DNA of 18,301 bases from NCBI GenBank assembly GCA_043769985.1, contig JAYVIV010000069.1:1-18301 (forward strand), written 5' to 3'. The notes below the pieces were generated by a model, which was given only the letters and a program-made list of their open reading frames with translations, made no database searches and was not told the origin of the DNA. This document shows, piece after piece, positions 5,969 to 12,825 of this stretch. The first letter of the stretch is position 1. Each line of letters starts with the position of its first letter. Origin of the DNA: Arcicella sp043769985. GTDB taxonomy: Bacteria > Bacteroidota > Bacteroidia > Cytophagales > Spirosomataceae. The position numbers and the translations under genes are program-made.

Positions 5969-8308
5969 TTAAGTTGCTGAAATATTGGCAGGATTGAAAG
6001 TATCCCAGCCTGTTAAATCGTTTGTATCTGTAATTCTATTTACGCAATATCTAAATTTTATCACTCCGTCTATTTCCGTTGAAATCAATACTCCACCCAA
6101 TAATTCTCTTTTATTATTTGCCTTATTTTCCTTTTCCATATATTCAATCAAGGCGTTATGCTTGTTGGGTGCTTCTGCATCCGAACGTTTTGTTTTGGTA
6201 TCAAATAATCCAATCTTGTCATTTTTGAATTTTATCACAAAATCAACATAGAATAATCTCAATATTCCGTTTCTATCTTGATAAGATACTGCAAAATGTT
6301 CTCTCCCTTGGTCGCCATTTTTATACCACCAATCAATATGACTTTCATGGTCTATTAAATATTTCTTGAATAATTTTTCAGGTTCGGATGCTTTATTGCC
6401 TTCAAAAAATGGCTTTAACGCATGACTATGCACTATTTCTCTTTTATACAATTCGTTATAATATCGTATTTCTGGAACTTCCCACTCAGAAGGTTCAACT
6501 CTACGTTTATCATTCTGTTGTTGATTTTGCCAAGCCACAAATCTTTCGAGTGCTAACTGAATGTGAGGGATTAACATGGCTTTATTTTGCTCAAACAAAT
6601 AGATTTTCCAAATTTTATATTCATTTATCATCAAGTAATATTCAGCAAAATAGATAAGAGTACTCCGTAACTCTTTCCAACTTTTTGATTTATTGAGTTT
6701 TGTAATGTTGTTAAAACAAAAATCATTAAATAACTCACTAAACTCATTGTCAGTTATGGCAAAACGTCCCATGTGGTCGTTGCTCACATTTATTGCCCCT
6801 ACCTGATACGGGTTTATATCTACATTAATTGGAATTCTAATTTGATGTTCGTCAATCTCAAATACCCAAAGTTTTTCAATCATTGAATTTCTGTTCTTTT
6901 CCTTCTTTTCTTTTAATTCATTCTCAGAAACTTCTGTAAATTCTGGTAACTGGCTCAATCCTGCATAATTCTCTTCCATCACTTGAAAAAAAATTTCTCC
7001 AAATTTTGGGGTTAAAACGCCTGGTGATGAACGGTCATTGATGATAGTTTCCGAGGTTAATTTATCAAAAGCCCAATGTTTATCGTTCTGTCTTTCAGCG
7101 AGTTGTAGATTAAAATAATCACTTTCGGATGGCACAAAATTGATAATACTACTCTGGATATTCGTAAATACATATCCATAATTAAGGTCATCGTGTTGAT
7201 AGTGCCTTTGGTGCGGCATTCTTAAAATTCTGCCCACCGTCTGAATGCCAAAATTTGGGCTTTGCACTGTTCTGTAACTCACTAAAACCGATGCTCTCGG
7301 ACAATCCCAGCCTTGGGCAATGGCTTGTTTAAATATCAATACATCTTGTGTTCCATTTAATTTTTCTAAACCTTCTTTGTTTTGCTCGCCCGATAGCCAT
7401 ACTGCCAATCTTCCATTATTGGTTGAAATGTTGAAATCAGTATTTAGTAATCCTTCCAAAATATCCCTAACGCCTTTGTCTTCTTCTGACAATGCGGTGT
7501 TTTCTGATGGTAACTGTATCAGCAACAACGGATTAACTTTTCCTTTGCCTAATTCTGCATCGTACAATTCTTCTAATTCTTGCTTTTTTGCAAAGGCTTT
7601 TCGTAATAAATGAATATGAACATTATCACTACTTTGCTGAACGGGGTCTAAACCAATATTTAACCTAACCCCTTTTTTTATCATCTCTTCTTTGATAACT
7701 TCTTTGCGGTCGATGTACACATTTCGGGCTGGACGATTATTGGGTGTTGCACTCACTAATATCTCTACTTTTGCCTTGATTAAATTCCGTACCGATATTG
7801 CCTGAGTCCCCGTGAAAGCACTTAAATGGGCTTCATCTATAATCAAAATCAATTGCGTATCGTTGCTTTTGGTATTTTCTATCAGCGTTTCAAGATTAGT
7901 ATTTGTCTCATTTTCTTTACGCCAAATCTTCTTCATACCGTCTACACTACTCCAATTCACGAAAAGTAAATCCCTTGAATTTAAGGTTGGATTTGCCGTT
8001 AAATCACTCAAATCAAGGCAATTTAACCGATTGGTGTCCTCATAAAGTTTTTGAATTGACTTAAAACTTTGAATGTGCAAGGTGTTGGGGGCAAACCAAA
8101 TAAAAGCCACATTATCGCTCAGTCCAGGTTGTAGCGACAATTCTTCCACGACCCTTTCTAAATAAGAAGCCATCATCAAGGTTTTGCCCGAACCCGTTGG
8201 CGATTCAAGTTGAATAGGGATTTGTTCTGAATTTTCGGTCAAGGCATCGAAAGTGTATTCGAGTAATTTATTGACGGCTTTTTCTTGAAAATCTTTTAAA
8301 ATATACAT
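5969..8308 (-). CDS. Type III restriction Res-like helicase-nuclease
   Basis: This 779-residue superfamily 2 protein resembles Res subunits, which use ATP to travel on DNA and cut when unmodified sites are met. Motif I is SPTGSGKT (36-43), motif II DEAH (158-161), motif III SAT (186-188), a WDCPRASVLVSYRT block is at about 334-347 and motif VI QTVGRILRMP is at 356-365. The C-terminus carries a PD-(D/E)XK-type site: VDF with D689, then LFDTKTK with D703 and K705, after beta-strand-rich sequence. Known EcoP1I/EcoP15I Res proteins are longer (about 970 residues), so this is a compact variant. It starts two bases after the DUF1016 nuclease gene and precedes the small 72-residue gene by four bases. 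Both helicase and nuclease motifs look intact. The partner Mod is the first gene of the same operon. Confidence 0.92.
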   Translation of the reverse strand: MYILKDFQEKAVNKLLEYTFDALTENSEQIPIQLESPTGSGKTLMMASYLERVVEELSLQPGLSDNVAFIWFAPNTLHIQSFKSIQKLYEDTNRLNCLDLSDLTANPTLNSRDLLFVNWSSVDGMKKIWRKENETNTNLETLIENTKSNDTQLILIIDEAHLSAFTGTQAISVRNLIKAKVEILVSATPNNRPARNVYIDRKEVIKEEMIKKGVRLNIGLDPVQQSSDNVHIHLLRKAFAKKQELEELYDAELGKGKVNPLLLIQLPSENTALSEEDKGVRDILEGLLNTDFNISTNNGRLAVWLSGEQNKEGLEKLNGTQDVLIFKQAIAQGWDCPRASVLVSYRTVQSPNFGIQTVGRILRMPHQRHYQHDDLNYGYVFTNIQSSIINFVPSESDYFNLQLAERQNDKHWAFDKLTSETIINDRSSPGVLTPKFGEIFFQVMEENYAGLSQLPEFTEVSENELKEKKEKNRNSMIEKLWVFEIDEHQIRIPINVDINPYQVGAINVSNDHMGRFAITDNEFSELFNDFCFNNITKLNKSKSWKELRSTLIYFAEYYLMINEYKIWKIYLFEQNKAMLIPHIQLALERFVAWQNQQQNDKRRVEPSEWEVPEIRYYNELYKREIVHSHALKPFFEGNKASEPEKLFKKYLIDHESHIDWWYKNGDQGREHFAVSYQDRNGILRLFYVDFVIKFKNDKIGLFDTKTKRSDAEAPNKHNALIEYMEKENKANNKRELLGGVLISTEIDGVIKFRYCVNRITDTNDLTGWDTFNPANISAT

Positions 8309-8310
8309 AT

Positions 8311-9321
8311 TTATTTATTTTCTTCTTTCGTTTCAACAATCATTTTCAACTCCGTTTTTAATTGCTGTTCGGTGGGTAAATATAATTCATACTTGCTTGC
8401 CACAATTTGTTTTTCTCCTTCGGGCAAACTGAACTTTACAACGGTATCGTTTTTATCGGTACACAACAAAATCCCAATCGTTGGGTTTTCGTGGGGTAGT
8501 CGTTCTATGCGGTCGTAATAATTGACGTACATCTGTAATTGCCCAACGTCTTGATGAGTTAATTTATGGGTTTTGATTTCGATAACGACAAAACACTGCA
8601 AAAGCCGATTGTAAAATACCAAATCCACAAAAAACTCATCATCTTCTAATAATATCCTTTTCTGACGAGCCACAAACGAATAACCGTTGCCCATTTCCAA
8701 TAAAAAATCTTGTAGGTGAGTTATGATGGCTTGCTCTAAATCTTTTTCATAATAACTACTTTCCCGTTTCAATCCCAAGAATTCTAAATACATGGGGTCT
8801 TTCACGATTTCATGTACTTCCGACACTTTTTTCTCTCCACGAGCAACCGCCAATACACTTTCTTTGTCGTTGCTCAAAAGTAATCGCTCGTATAAAAGAC
8901 TATTGATTTGCCTTTCCATTTGCCTTGATGTCCAATGATTTTTGATACTTTCAGCAATATAAAACTCTCTCTTATCATTGTCTTCTACTGAAATTAGAAG
9001 TTTGTATTGTGTCCAGTTCAATTGCGTCCGCACTGCGGACGCAATTGGGAAAAATCTATAAAATCGCCGACAACGTTCCAATTGCCTAACCCCAAAGCCA
9101 GAGCCAAATTCAGGTTCTATTTGCTGTGAGACGTATTTTATCAAAAACTTTCCATACTCAGCACGTTCTTTTCCTTGTTGTTCTTCTTCAAAAATATATT
9201 TGCCAATGTGCCAGTACATAATGGTACGCTCGTGGTCAACTGCCCGAATGGCTCGTTCCTGCGAAGCCACAATAATGGCTTTGATTTGACTAATGAGTGA
9301 TGTATTGAGTAATTCCATCAT
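8311..9321 (-). CDS. DUF1016/YhcG-type PD-(D/E)XK nuclease
   Basis: The 336-residue protein has the two-part layout of the YhcG/DUF1016 family. An N-terminal helical domain includes a YWHIGKYI segment (36-43) and GFGVRQLERCRRFYRFFP (75-92). The C-terminal PD-(D/E)XK nuclease fold has FFVDLVFYNR with D233 and VVIEIK with E248 and K250, followed by GQLQMYVNYYD (260-270). The catalytic triad appears intact. The ATG overlaps the mod stop codon by four bases (ATGA), a strong sign of translational coupling, and the next gene starts two bases after its stop. Such proteins are frequent companions of restriction-modification loci, but their exact job is not settled. Residues 92-101 are encoded by a 29-bp perfect palindrome (9019-9047), where family members usually have an ordinary 'LS..LSW.HY' linker, so a small in-frame insertion is possible. 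Confidence 0.9.
   Translation of the reverse strand: MMELLNTSLISQIKAIIVASQERAIRAVDHERTIMYWHIGKYIFEEEQQGKERAEYGKFLIKYVSQQIEPEFGSGFGVRQLERCRRFYRFFPIASAVRTQLNWTQYKLLISVEDNDKREFYIAESIKNHWTSRQMERQINSLLYERLLLSNDKESVLAVARGEKKVSEVHEIVKDPMYLEFLGLKRESSYYEKDLEQAIITHLQDFLLEMGNGYSFVARQKRILLEDDEFFVDLVFYNRLLQCFVVIEIKTHKLTHQDVGQLQMYVNYYDRIERLPHENPTIGILLCTDKNDTVVKFSLPEGEKQIVASKYELYLPTEQQLKTELKMIVETKEENK
9019..9047. repeat. 29-bp perfect palindrome inside the DUF1016 gene
   Basis: CAATTGCGTCCGC and its exact reverse complement flank the three-base loop ACT, giving a 13-bp GC-rich stem in an AT-rich gene. It is read in frame as about ten residues between FP and the NWTQY segment. It is not near a gene end, so a terminator role is unlikely. 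Confidence 0.85.
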
Positions 9322-11351
9322 GGAGTTGGTTCTTCTTTGGGTAATAAGCGTTGATACGCCCGATAAATGGCATCGGGTAAGGCACAGAGTTCTATTTTAT
9401 CCAAAACTTCCTCAAAATCTTCGGTGTATGGATATTGACCATTGGCAAAAACATAGACTTTGATGGCGTTCGGAATTTCGATTTGCTGTATCAACTCCAC
9501 GGCTTCATCAATGTATTCTTCATCATAAATAATCATAAATGCCTTGTCGTTCTCTTCAAAAAGCCTAACAGGATTAAGGGATTTATCAGGATATACAGGA
9601 TTCTTTTTATCCATCACCAATTCCTGTCCATCCTGCAAATCCTTAAATCCTGTTCTACCTTTTTCATCCTGCAAATCCTTTAATCCTGCCCCGACTTTTT
9701 TCTCCTGATAAACCCCTTCTTTCAAACACAACATTTCAGTAGCTAAATTCACCAAGACTTTTTTGTTTTTAATCGTTCGCTCTCGCCCTACGTACCCCGT
9801 TCGATAATACCGCAAATTATTCCCCCCCAAACCCGCCACCGATTCCCCTTTGGCGTTGGTATAACCCTCAATAACCCGCTTATTACGCTCGTAGGTGACT
9901 TCCTCACAAATATTATTCTCATTATTCGTAACCAAAATACATTGACGACTCCCGCCATCCTCCGCATTTAAAGCCATCACCGCATGAAGCGTTGTGCCAC
10001 TGCCTGCGAAAAAATCAAGGATTGTTGAGTTTGAAAAACCTCCAATCTCAAAAATTCTTTTCAATAATCTTAGAGGTTTGGGAGTTGAAAAAGAACTTTC
10101 TCCAAATATATTTTTAATTTCTTCGGCAGCTTCATGATTATGTCCAACTTCATTGTTTAGCCATAAAGTTGGTGGTGGCATTTGAGCATCATCAGATTTC
10201 CATTGTTTTACCATAATATCCCATTTGCCGTTTTTTTGTACCCACTCTACATTTTCTTCTTCCACATTTTTTTTGTATGTTTCTGGCGACCATCTCCAAT
10301 TCCCTTCTTTTCCATCAGGTTTTATAGGGAAAATTTCTTGTCCGTCTGGTGCAATAATAGCGTAAAACAAATTTGGTCTATCTGTTCTTAAAGAATTTGA
10401 ACCATCTTTTCTTAGACTTCTTGCACGGTAAAATTGACCACTTTTTTTATCAAAACTATTAAATTGCTTTGTGTTTTGTTCAAAACTTAATTTTTGAATA
10501 TTACCCAAAGGGTTTTTCTTATAGGTCAAAATATAATCATGACTTACACTAAAACCCTTTGCATCCATTCTTGGGCTATAAACTTTCTGCCATATTGTAT
10601 TTGCTAAAAAATTATCTTCCCCAAAAATCTCATCACAAAGCAATTTCAATTGGGCTTGTTCATTATCATCAATGGAGATAAAAATTACGCCTTTGTCGGA
10701 GAGGAGATTTTTGGCAAGTCGTAGTCTTTTTGCCATAAAAGAGAGCCATTTAGAGTGTCGGTAGCCGTCTTCTTTATCCACGAAATGGTCATTATATTTA
10801 AAATCCTTATTGCCCGTATTGTAGGGTGGGTCAATATAAATGACATCAATTTTGTTGGCGTGGGTATAATTGAGTACCGTGAGGGCATGGAGGTTATCGC
10901 CTTCTATGAGGGTGTGATTGATGGAAGAAGTCAGAACAGGATTAAGGGATTGAACAGGATGCACAGGATTTTTTACATTCTCTCCCAAATCCTGTCCATC
11001 CTGAAAATCCTTAAATCCTGTCAAAACATTTTCGTCCGTTCCAAAATCAAGCGAGATTTGGGGTTTAATCGTTCTTTTTAAATCCTGACTATCCTGATTA
11101 TCCTTTAATCCTATCAAGACATTTTCATCCTGATTAATCCCTAAATCCTGTTTAAGACTTATTATTCTTTTCTCCGTAACTTCCATCAAAACAGGCAGTT
11201 GCGTTTTCAGTTCTTCTTCCACGGCTTCGGGTTTATCTTCCCAGACGAGTCCGTAGGTTTTGGCATTGAGGAGTTCCAGTAAATCGTGTTTATCTTCTTT
11301 GGAGAGACCTTCGAGGGCTTTTATTTTTTGGGCGAGGGCTTTTTTGTTCAT
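9318..11351 (-). CDS. mod: Type III-like DNA methyltransferase Mod (beta class)
   Basis: This 677-residue site-specific DNA methyltransferase is likely N6-adenine, using S-adenosylmethionine. The catalytic DPPY is at 174-177 (motif IV) and precedes the SAM-binding FAGSGTT at 448-454 (motif I). That is the permuted beta-class order of type III Mod subunits, with the target-recognition region between (about 250-440). The N-terminus MNKKALAQKIKALEGLSKED is the usual Mod helix. Two linkers are swollen by in-frame repeats: residues about 64-139 (before the catalytic core) and about 555-595 (after it). Each contains one copy of a 29-residue unit TGFKD-QDGQ...NPV...SLNPV. It is the first gene of the operon. 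Mod alone could protect self sites and together with the Res-like helicase could form a restriction complex. The start has a putative promoter about 70 bases upstream. Nothing looks frameshifted. Confidence 0.93.
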   Translation of the reverse strand: MNKKALAQKIKALEGLSKEDKHDLLELLNAKTYGLVWEDKPEAVEEELKTQLPVLMEVTEKRIISLKQDLGINQDENVLIGLKDNQDSQDLKRTIKPQISLDFGTDENVLTGFKDFQDGQDLGENVKNPVHPVQSLNPVLTSSINHTLIEGDNLHALTVLNYTHANKIDVIYIDPPYNTGNKDFKYNDHFVDKEDGYRHSKWLSFMAKRLRLAKNLLSDKGVIFISIDDNEQAQLKLLCDEIFGEDNFLANTIWQKVYSPRMDAKGFSVSHDYILTYKKNPLGNIQKLSFEQNTKQFNSFDKKSGQFYRARSLRKDGSNSLRTDRPNLFYAIIAPDGQEIFPIKPDGKEGNWRWSPETYKKNVEEENVEWVQKNGKWDIMVKQWKSDDAQMPPPTLWLNNEVGHNHEAAEEIKNIFGESSFSTPKPLRLLKRIFEIGGFSNSTILDFFAGSGTTLHAVMALNAEDGGSRQCILVTNNENNICEEVTYERNKRVIEGYTNAKGESVAGLGGNNLRYYRTGYVGRERTIKNKKVLVNLATEMLCLKEGVYQEKKVGAGLKDLQDEKGRTGFKDLQDGQELVMDKKNPVYPDKSLNPVRLFEENDKAFMIIYDEEYIDEAVELIQQIEIPNAIKVYVFANGQYPYTEDFEEVLDKIELCALPDAIYRAYQRLLPKEEPTP
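9567..9653 (-). repeat. Hairpin-forming coding repeat, copy 2 (in mod)
   Basis: An 87-bp unit encoding Mod residues 567-595. Its two arms are imperfect inverted repeats of aCAGGATT..AGGATT-type sequence joined by a short loop, so the transcript can fold on itself. It is about 73/87 identical to copy 1 by hand alignment, with most differences in the loop. Both copies keep the same length and reading frame. Confidence 0.85.
9664..9690 (-). repeat. Partial copy of the mod repeat
   Basis: A half unit (on the plus strand catcctgcaaatcctttaat and onward) lies next to copy 2. It encodes AGLKDLQDE and lacks the return arm. Confidence 0.7.
10935..11021 (-). repeat. Hairpin-forming coding repeat, copy 1 (in mod)
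   Basis: An 87-bp unit encoding Mod residues 111-139. The plus-strand left arm at 10936-10974 and right arm at 10986-11021 are imperfect reverse complements built from CAGGAT words. It is the same length and in the same reading frame as copy 2, about 1.37 kb away in the same gene. Confidence 0.85.
11080..11152 (-). repeat. Two partial copies of the mod repeat near the N-terminus
   Basis: Half units at about 11080-11114 and 11127-11152 repeat the atcctg..atcctt.aatcct pattern. Together with copy 1 they encode a direct protein repeat, DENVLIGLKDNQDSQDL followed by DENVLTGFKDFQDGQDL. Confidence 0.75.
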
Positions 11352-11420
11352 TTCGGGGAAAATTGTTTCGGCGTATAGGTTAGGTAAATATGGTTTTTAT
11401 GACGAAAATTGAATTATCTT

Positions 11421-11428
11421 CAAATATA
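11421..11428 (-). promoter_or_regulatory. Putative -7 box for the defence operon
   Basis: Minus-strand TATATTTG matches the bacteroidete -7 consensus TAnnTTTG and lies about 70 bases before the mod ATG. No clear TTTG -33 element is seen at the usual spacing, so support is partial. Confidence 0.4.
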
Positions 11429-11497
11429 GTAAAAATCATTGAAAGTTGAGTTCTGAAGATATGAAAGGTTTATGTAATTAAAAATTAGTTTTTTTAT

Positions 11498-11618
11498 AAT
11501 TTATACGGAAAATTAAGTACTTGTTTGTATTTCGATGCGTCCGACGCTTCGGTTCGATATTCGGAAAATAACTAACTGATAATCAGGAATGGTTAAACTA
11601 TGATTTACCGTATAAATT
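11498..11618. repeat. 121-bp element with 16-bp inverted ends
   Basis: AATTTATACGGAAAAT at 11498-11513 is the reverse complement of 11603-11618 except for one base. The centre is GC-richer than its surroundings. It is too short to code and resembles a MITE or palindromic intergenic element. No clear target-site duplication was found. Confidence 0.55.
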
Positions 11619-11748
11619 GTAGAAGAACCTCAGGAATTTACTCCAAGTAAAAACGTCGTTTAAATTACATTGATTACTTAAATTTAGAAGCTCCCTTATT
11701 AGTCATGTTTTTGGGTAAAAATTGCTATGGAGGTTGTAAATTTGCCTT

Positions 11749-12543
11749 ATGAATTTAGAAGAAATAACCTCAAAGGTCGCAAATCTTGCTCGTCTAACGG
11801 GAGAATTTGTTAGAAAAGCCGCCGCAGAATTTAATCGTGAAAGTATTGAATACAAAGGGCTTAATGATATGGTTTCGTATGTGGATAAGGAAACCGAAGA
11901 GCGTTTGGTGGAAGGTTTACGAAAAATCTTACCCGAAGCAGGATTTATTGCCGAAGAAGGTACTGGACAAAAGACTGATAATCAAGAATTTGCGTGGATT
12001 ATTGACCCCGTGGACGGCACAACTAATTATATGCACGGCTTGCCAGTTTTTGCCATTTCGATTGCTCTCATGCAAAAGGATAAAATTGTTTCTGGCGTTG
12101 TTTATGAAATTAATCGGGATGAATGTTTTACGGCTTGGTTGGGCGGAGGAGCATATTTAAACGAAAAAACTATCAAAGTTTCATCAGCTAAGTATCTCAA
12201 AGACAGTTTGATTGCCACAGGTTTTCCCTATTATGATTTTGATAAGATGGAAAATTATTTGAATATTTTAAAAGAACTCATGCAAAAATCTCACGGATTG
12301 AGGCGTTTGGGTGCCGCCTCGGTTGATTTAGTTTATACTGCCTGTGGACGATTTGAAGGTTTCTTTGAATATAATCTCAAGCCTTGGGACGTGGCAGCGG
12401 GAATCTTAATTGTGCAAGAAGCAGGAGGGAAGGTCACGGATTTTAGAGGTGGAGATGATTTTGTATTTGGTCGTGAACTAATTGCGGGTTGCGGTATGTT
12501 TTCAGAATTAGAGGAAGTAATTACTCGTAATTGGAAAATATAA
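11749..12543 (+). CDS. suhB: Inositol-monophosphatase family protein (SuhB-like)
   Basis: This 264-residue cytosolic Mg2+-dependent phosphatase of the IMPase/FBPase/CysQ superfamily probably hydrolyses inositol 1-phosphate or a similar small phosphate ester. The metal-binding sites are complete: E69-E70 (AEEGTG), D86-PVDG-TTNY (86-94) and W213-D214 (KPWDVAAG). Length fits the family. The symbol reflects closest resemblance to SuhB/IMPase rather than proof; a CysQ- or histidinol-phosphatase-like activity cannot be excluded. It is followed by the FeoB-associated gene after 26 bases, suggesting one transcript. TAAATTTG at 11737-11744 resembles a -7 box but would place the transcript start at the ATG itself, so I do not rely on it. 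Confidence 0.9.
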   Translation: MNLEEITSKVANLARLTGEFVRKAAAEFNRESIEYKGLNDMVSYVDKETEERLVEGLRKILPEAGFIAEEGTGQKTDNQEFAWIIDPVDGTTNYMHGLPVFAISIALMQKDKIVSGVVYEINRDECFTAWLGGGAYLNEKTIKVSSAKYLKDSLIATGFPYYDFDKMENYLNILKELMQKSHGLRRLGAASVDLVYTACGRFEGFFEYNLKPWDVAAGILIVQEAGGKVTDFRGGDDFVFGRELIAGCGMFSELEEVITRNWKI

Positions 12544-12569
12544 CCCGATTCTCCAGAAGTCGGAATAAA

Positions 12570-12740
12570 ATGGAAAATTTAATTATTATTTTAATCTTCA
12601 TTTCAGCCTTAGTGTATTTGGGAAATTTAGCTTACAAAAATTTCAATCCTAAAAACAAAGCTGGATGTGCAAAGGGCTGTGGTTCATGCGGAGCAATAGA
12701 TTTCGATAAGATTGTCCTTGAGATGGAATCTAAAAAATAA
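12570..12740 (+). CDS. FeoB-associated Cys-rich membrane protein
   Basis: A 56-residue protein with one N-terminal transmembrane helix (about residues 3-20, LIIILIFISALVYLGNLAY) followed by a basic linker and the cluster CAKGCGSCG. This is the pattern of the small FeoB-associated Cys-rich proteins (FeoB_associated family), thought to accompany ferrous-iron uptake. No feoB gene is in the window. The frame stays open back to 12531, but that ATG would overlap the suhB-like gene, and the 13 added residues are polar and would precede the membrane helix. The internal ATG at 12570 gives the usual family size. A strong terminator follows. Confidence 0.85.
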   Translation: MENLIIILIFISALVYLGNLAYKNFNPKNKAGCAKGCGSCGAIDFDKIVLEMESKK

Positions 12741-12748
12741 ATCTTTTT

Positions 12749-12798
12749 TAAAAGTAAAAAGCCTTTCAGAAATCAATCCGAAAGGCTTTTTACTTTTA
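12749..12798. terminator. Bidirectional intrinsic terminator
   Basis: A perfect 18-bp stem (AAAAGTAAAAAGCCTTTC and its reverse complement) with a 12-base loop lies between the convergent FeoB-associated gene and the tail-specific protease gene. T-rich runs sit in the stem on both strands, so it can serve both directions. Confidence 0.9.
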
Positions 12799-12825
12799 TA
12801 AATTCCGAAAATCAAACATCAAATT

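Larger units (their letters stand above)
11352..11748. other. 397-bp divergent intergenic region
   Basis: AT-rich gap between the start of mod (leftward) and the suhB-like gene (rightward). It holds the putative mod promoter and a 121-bp inverted-repeat element with a short GC-rich centre (gatgcgtccgacgcttcggt, about 11532-11551). No credible reading frame, tRNA or other RNA gene is seen in it. Confidence 0.6.

Noticed and set aside
10755..11081. 108-residue plus-strand frame opposite mod
   Set aside because: It is the complementary reading of the DPPY region and the palindromic repeat. The repeat keeps both strands open, so the length is not evidence of coding.
9567..11152. CRISPR-like repeats inside mod
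   Set aside because: The repeated words are short, unevenly spaced, inverted as well as direct, and lie in an intact reading frame with no spacer-like unique segments of constant length.
11737..11744. TAAATTTG as a promoter -7 box for the suhB-like gene
   Set aside because: It is only four bases before the ATG, and the best TTTG upstream is 23 bases away rather than about 19, so the match is probably chance in AT-rich DNA.
12531..12569. Upstream start for the FeoB-associated protein
   Set aside because: It lies inside the suhB-like gene and adds 13 polar residues before the membrane helix; the ATG at 12570 gives the usual family length.
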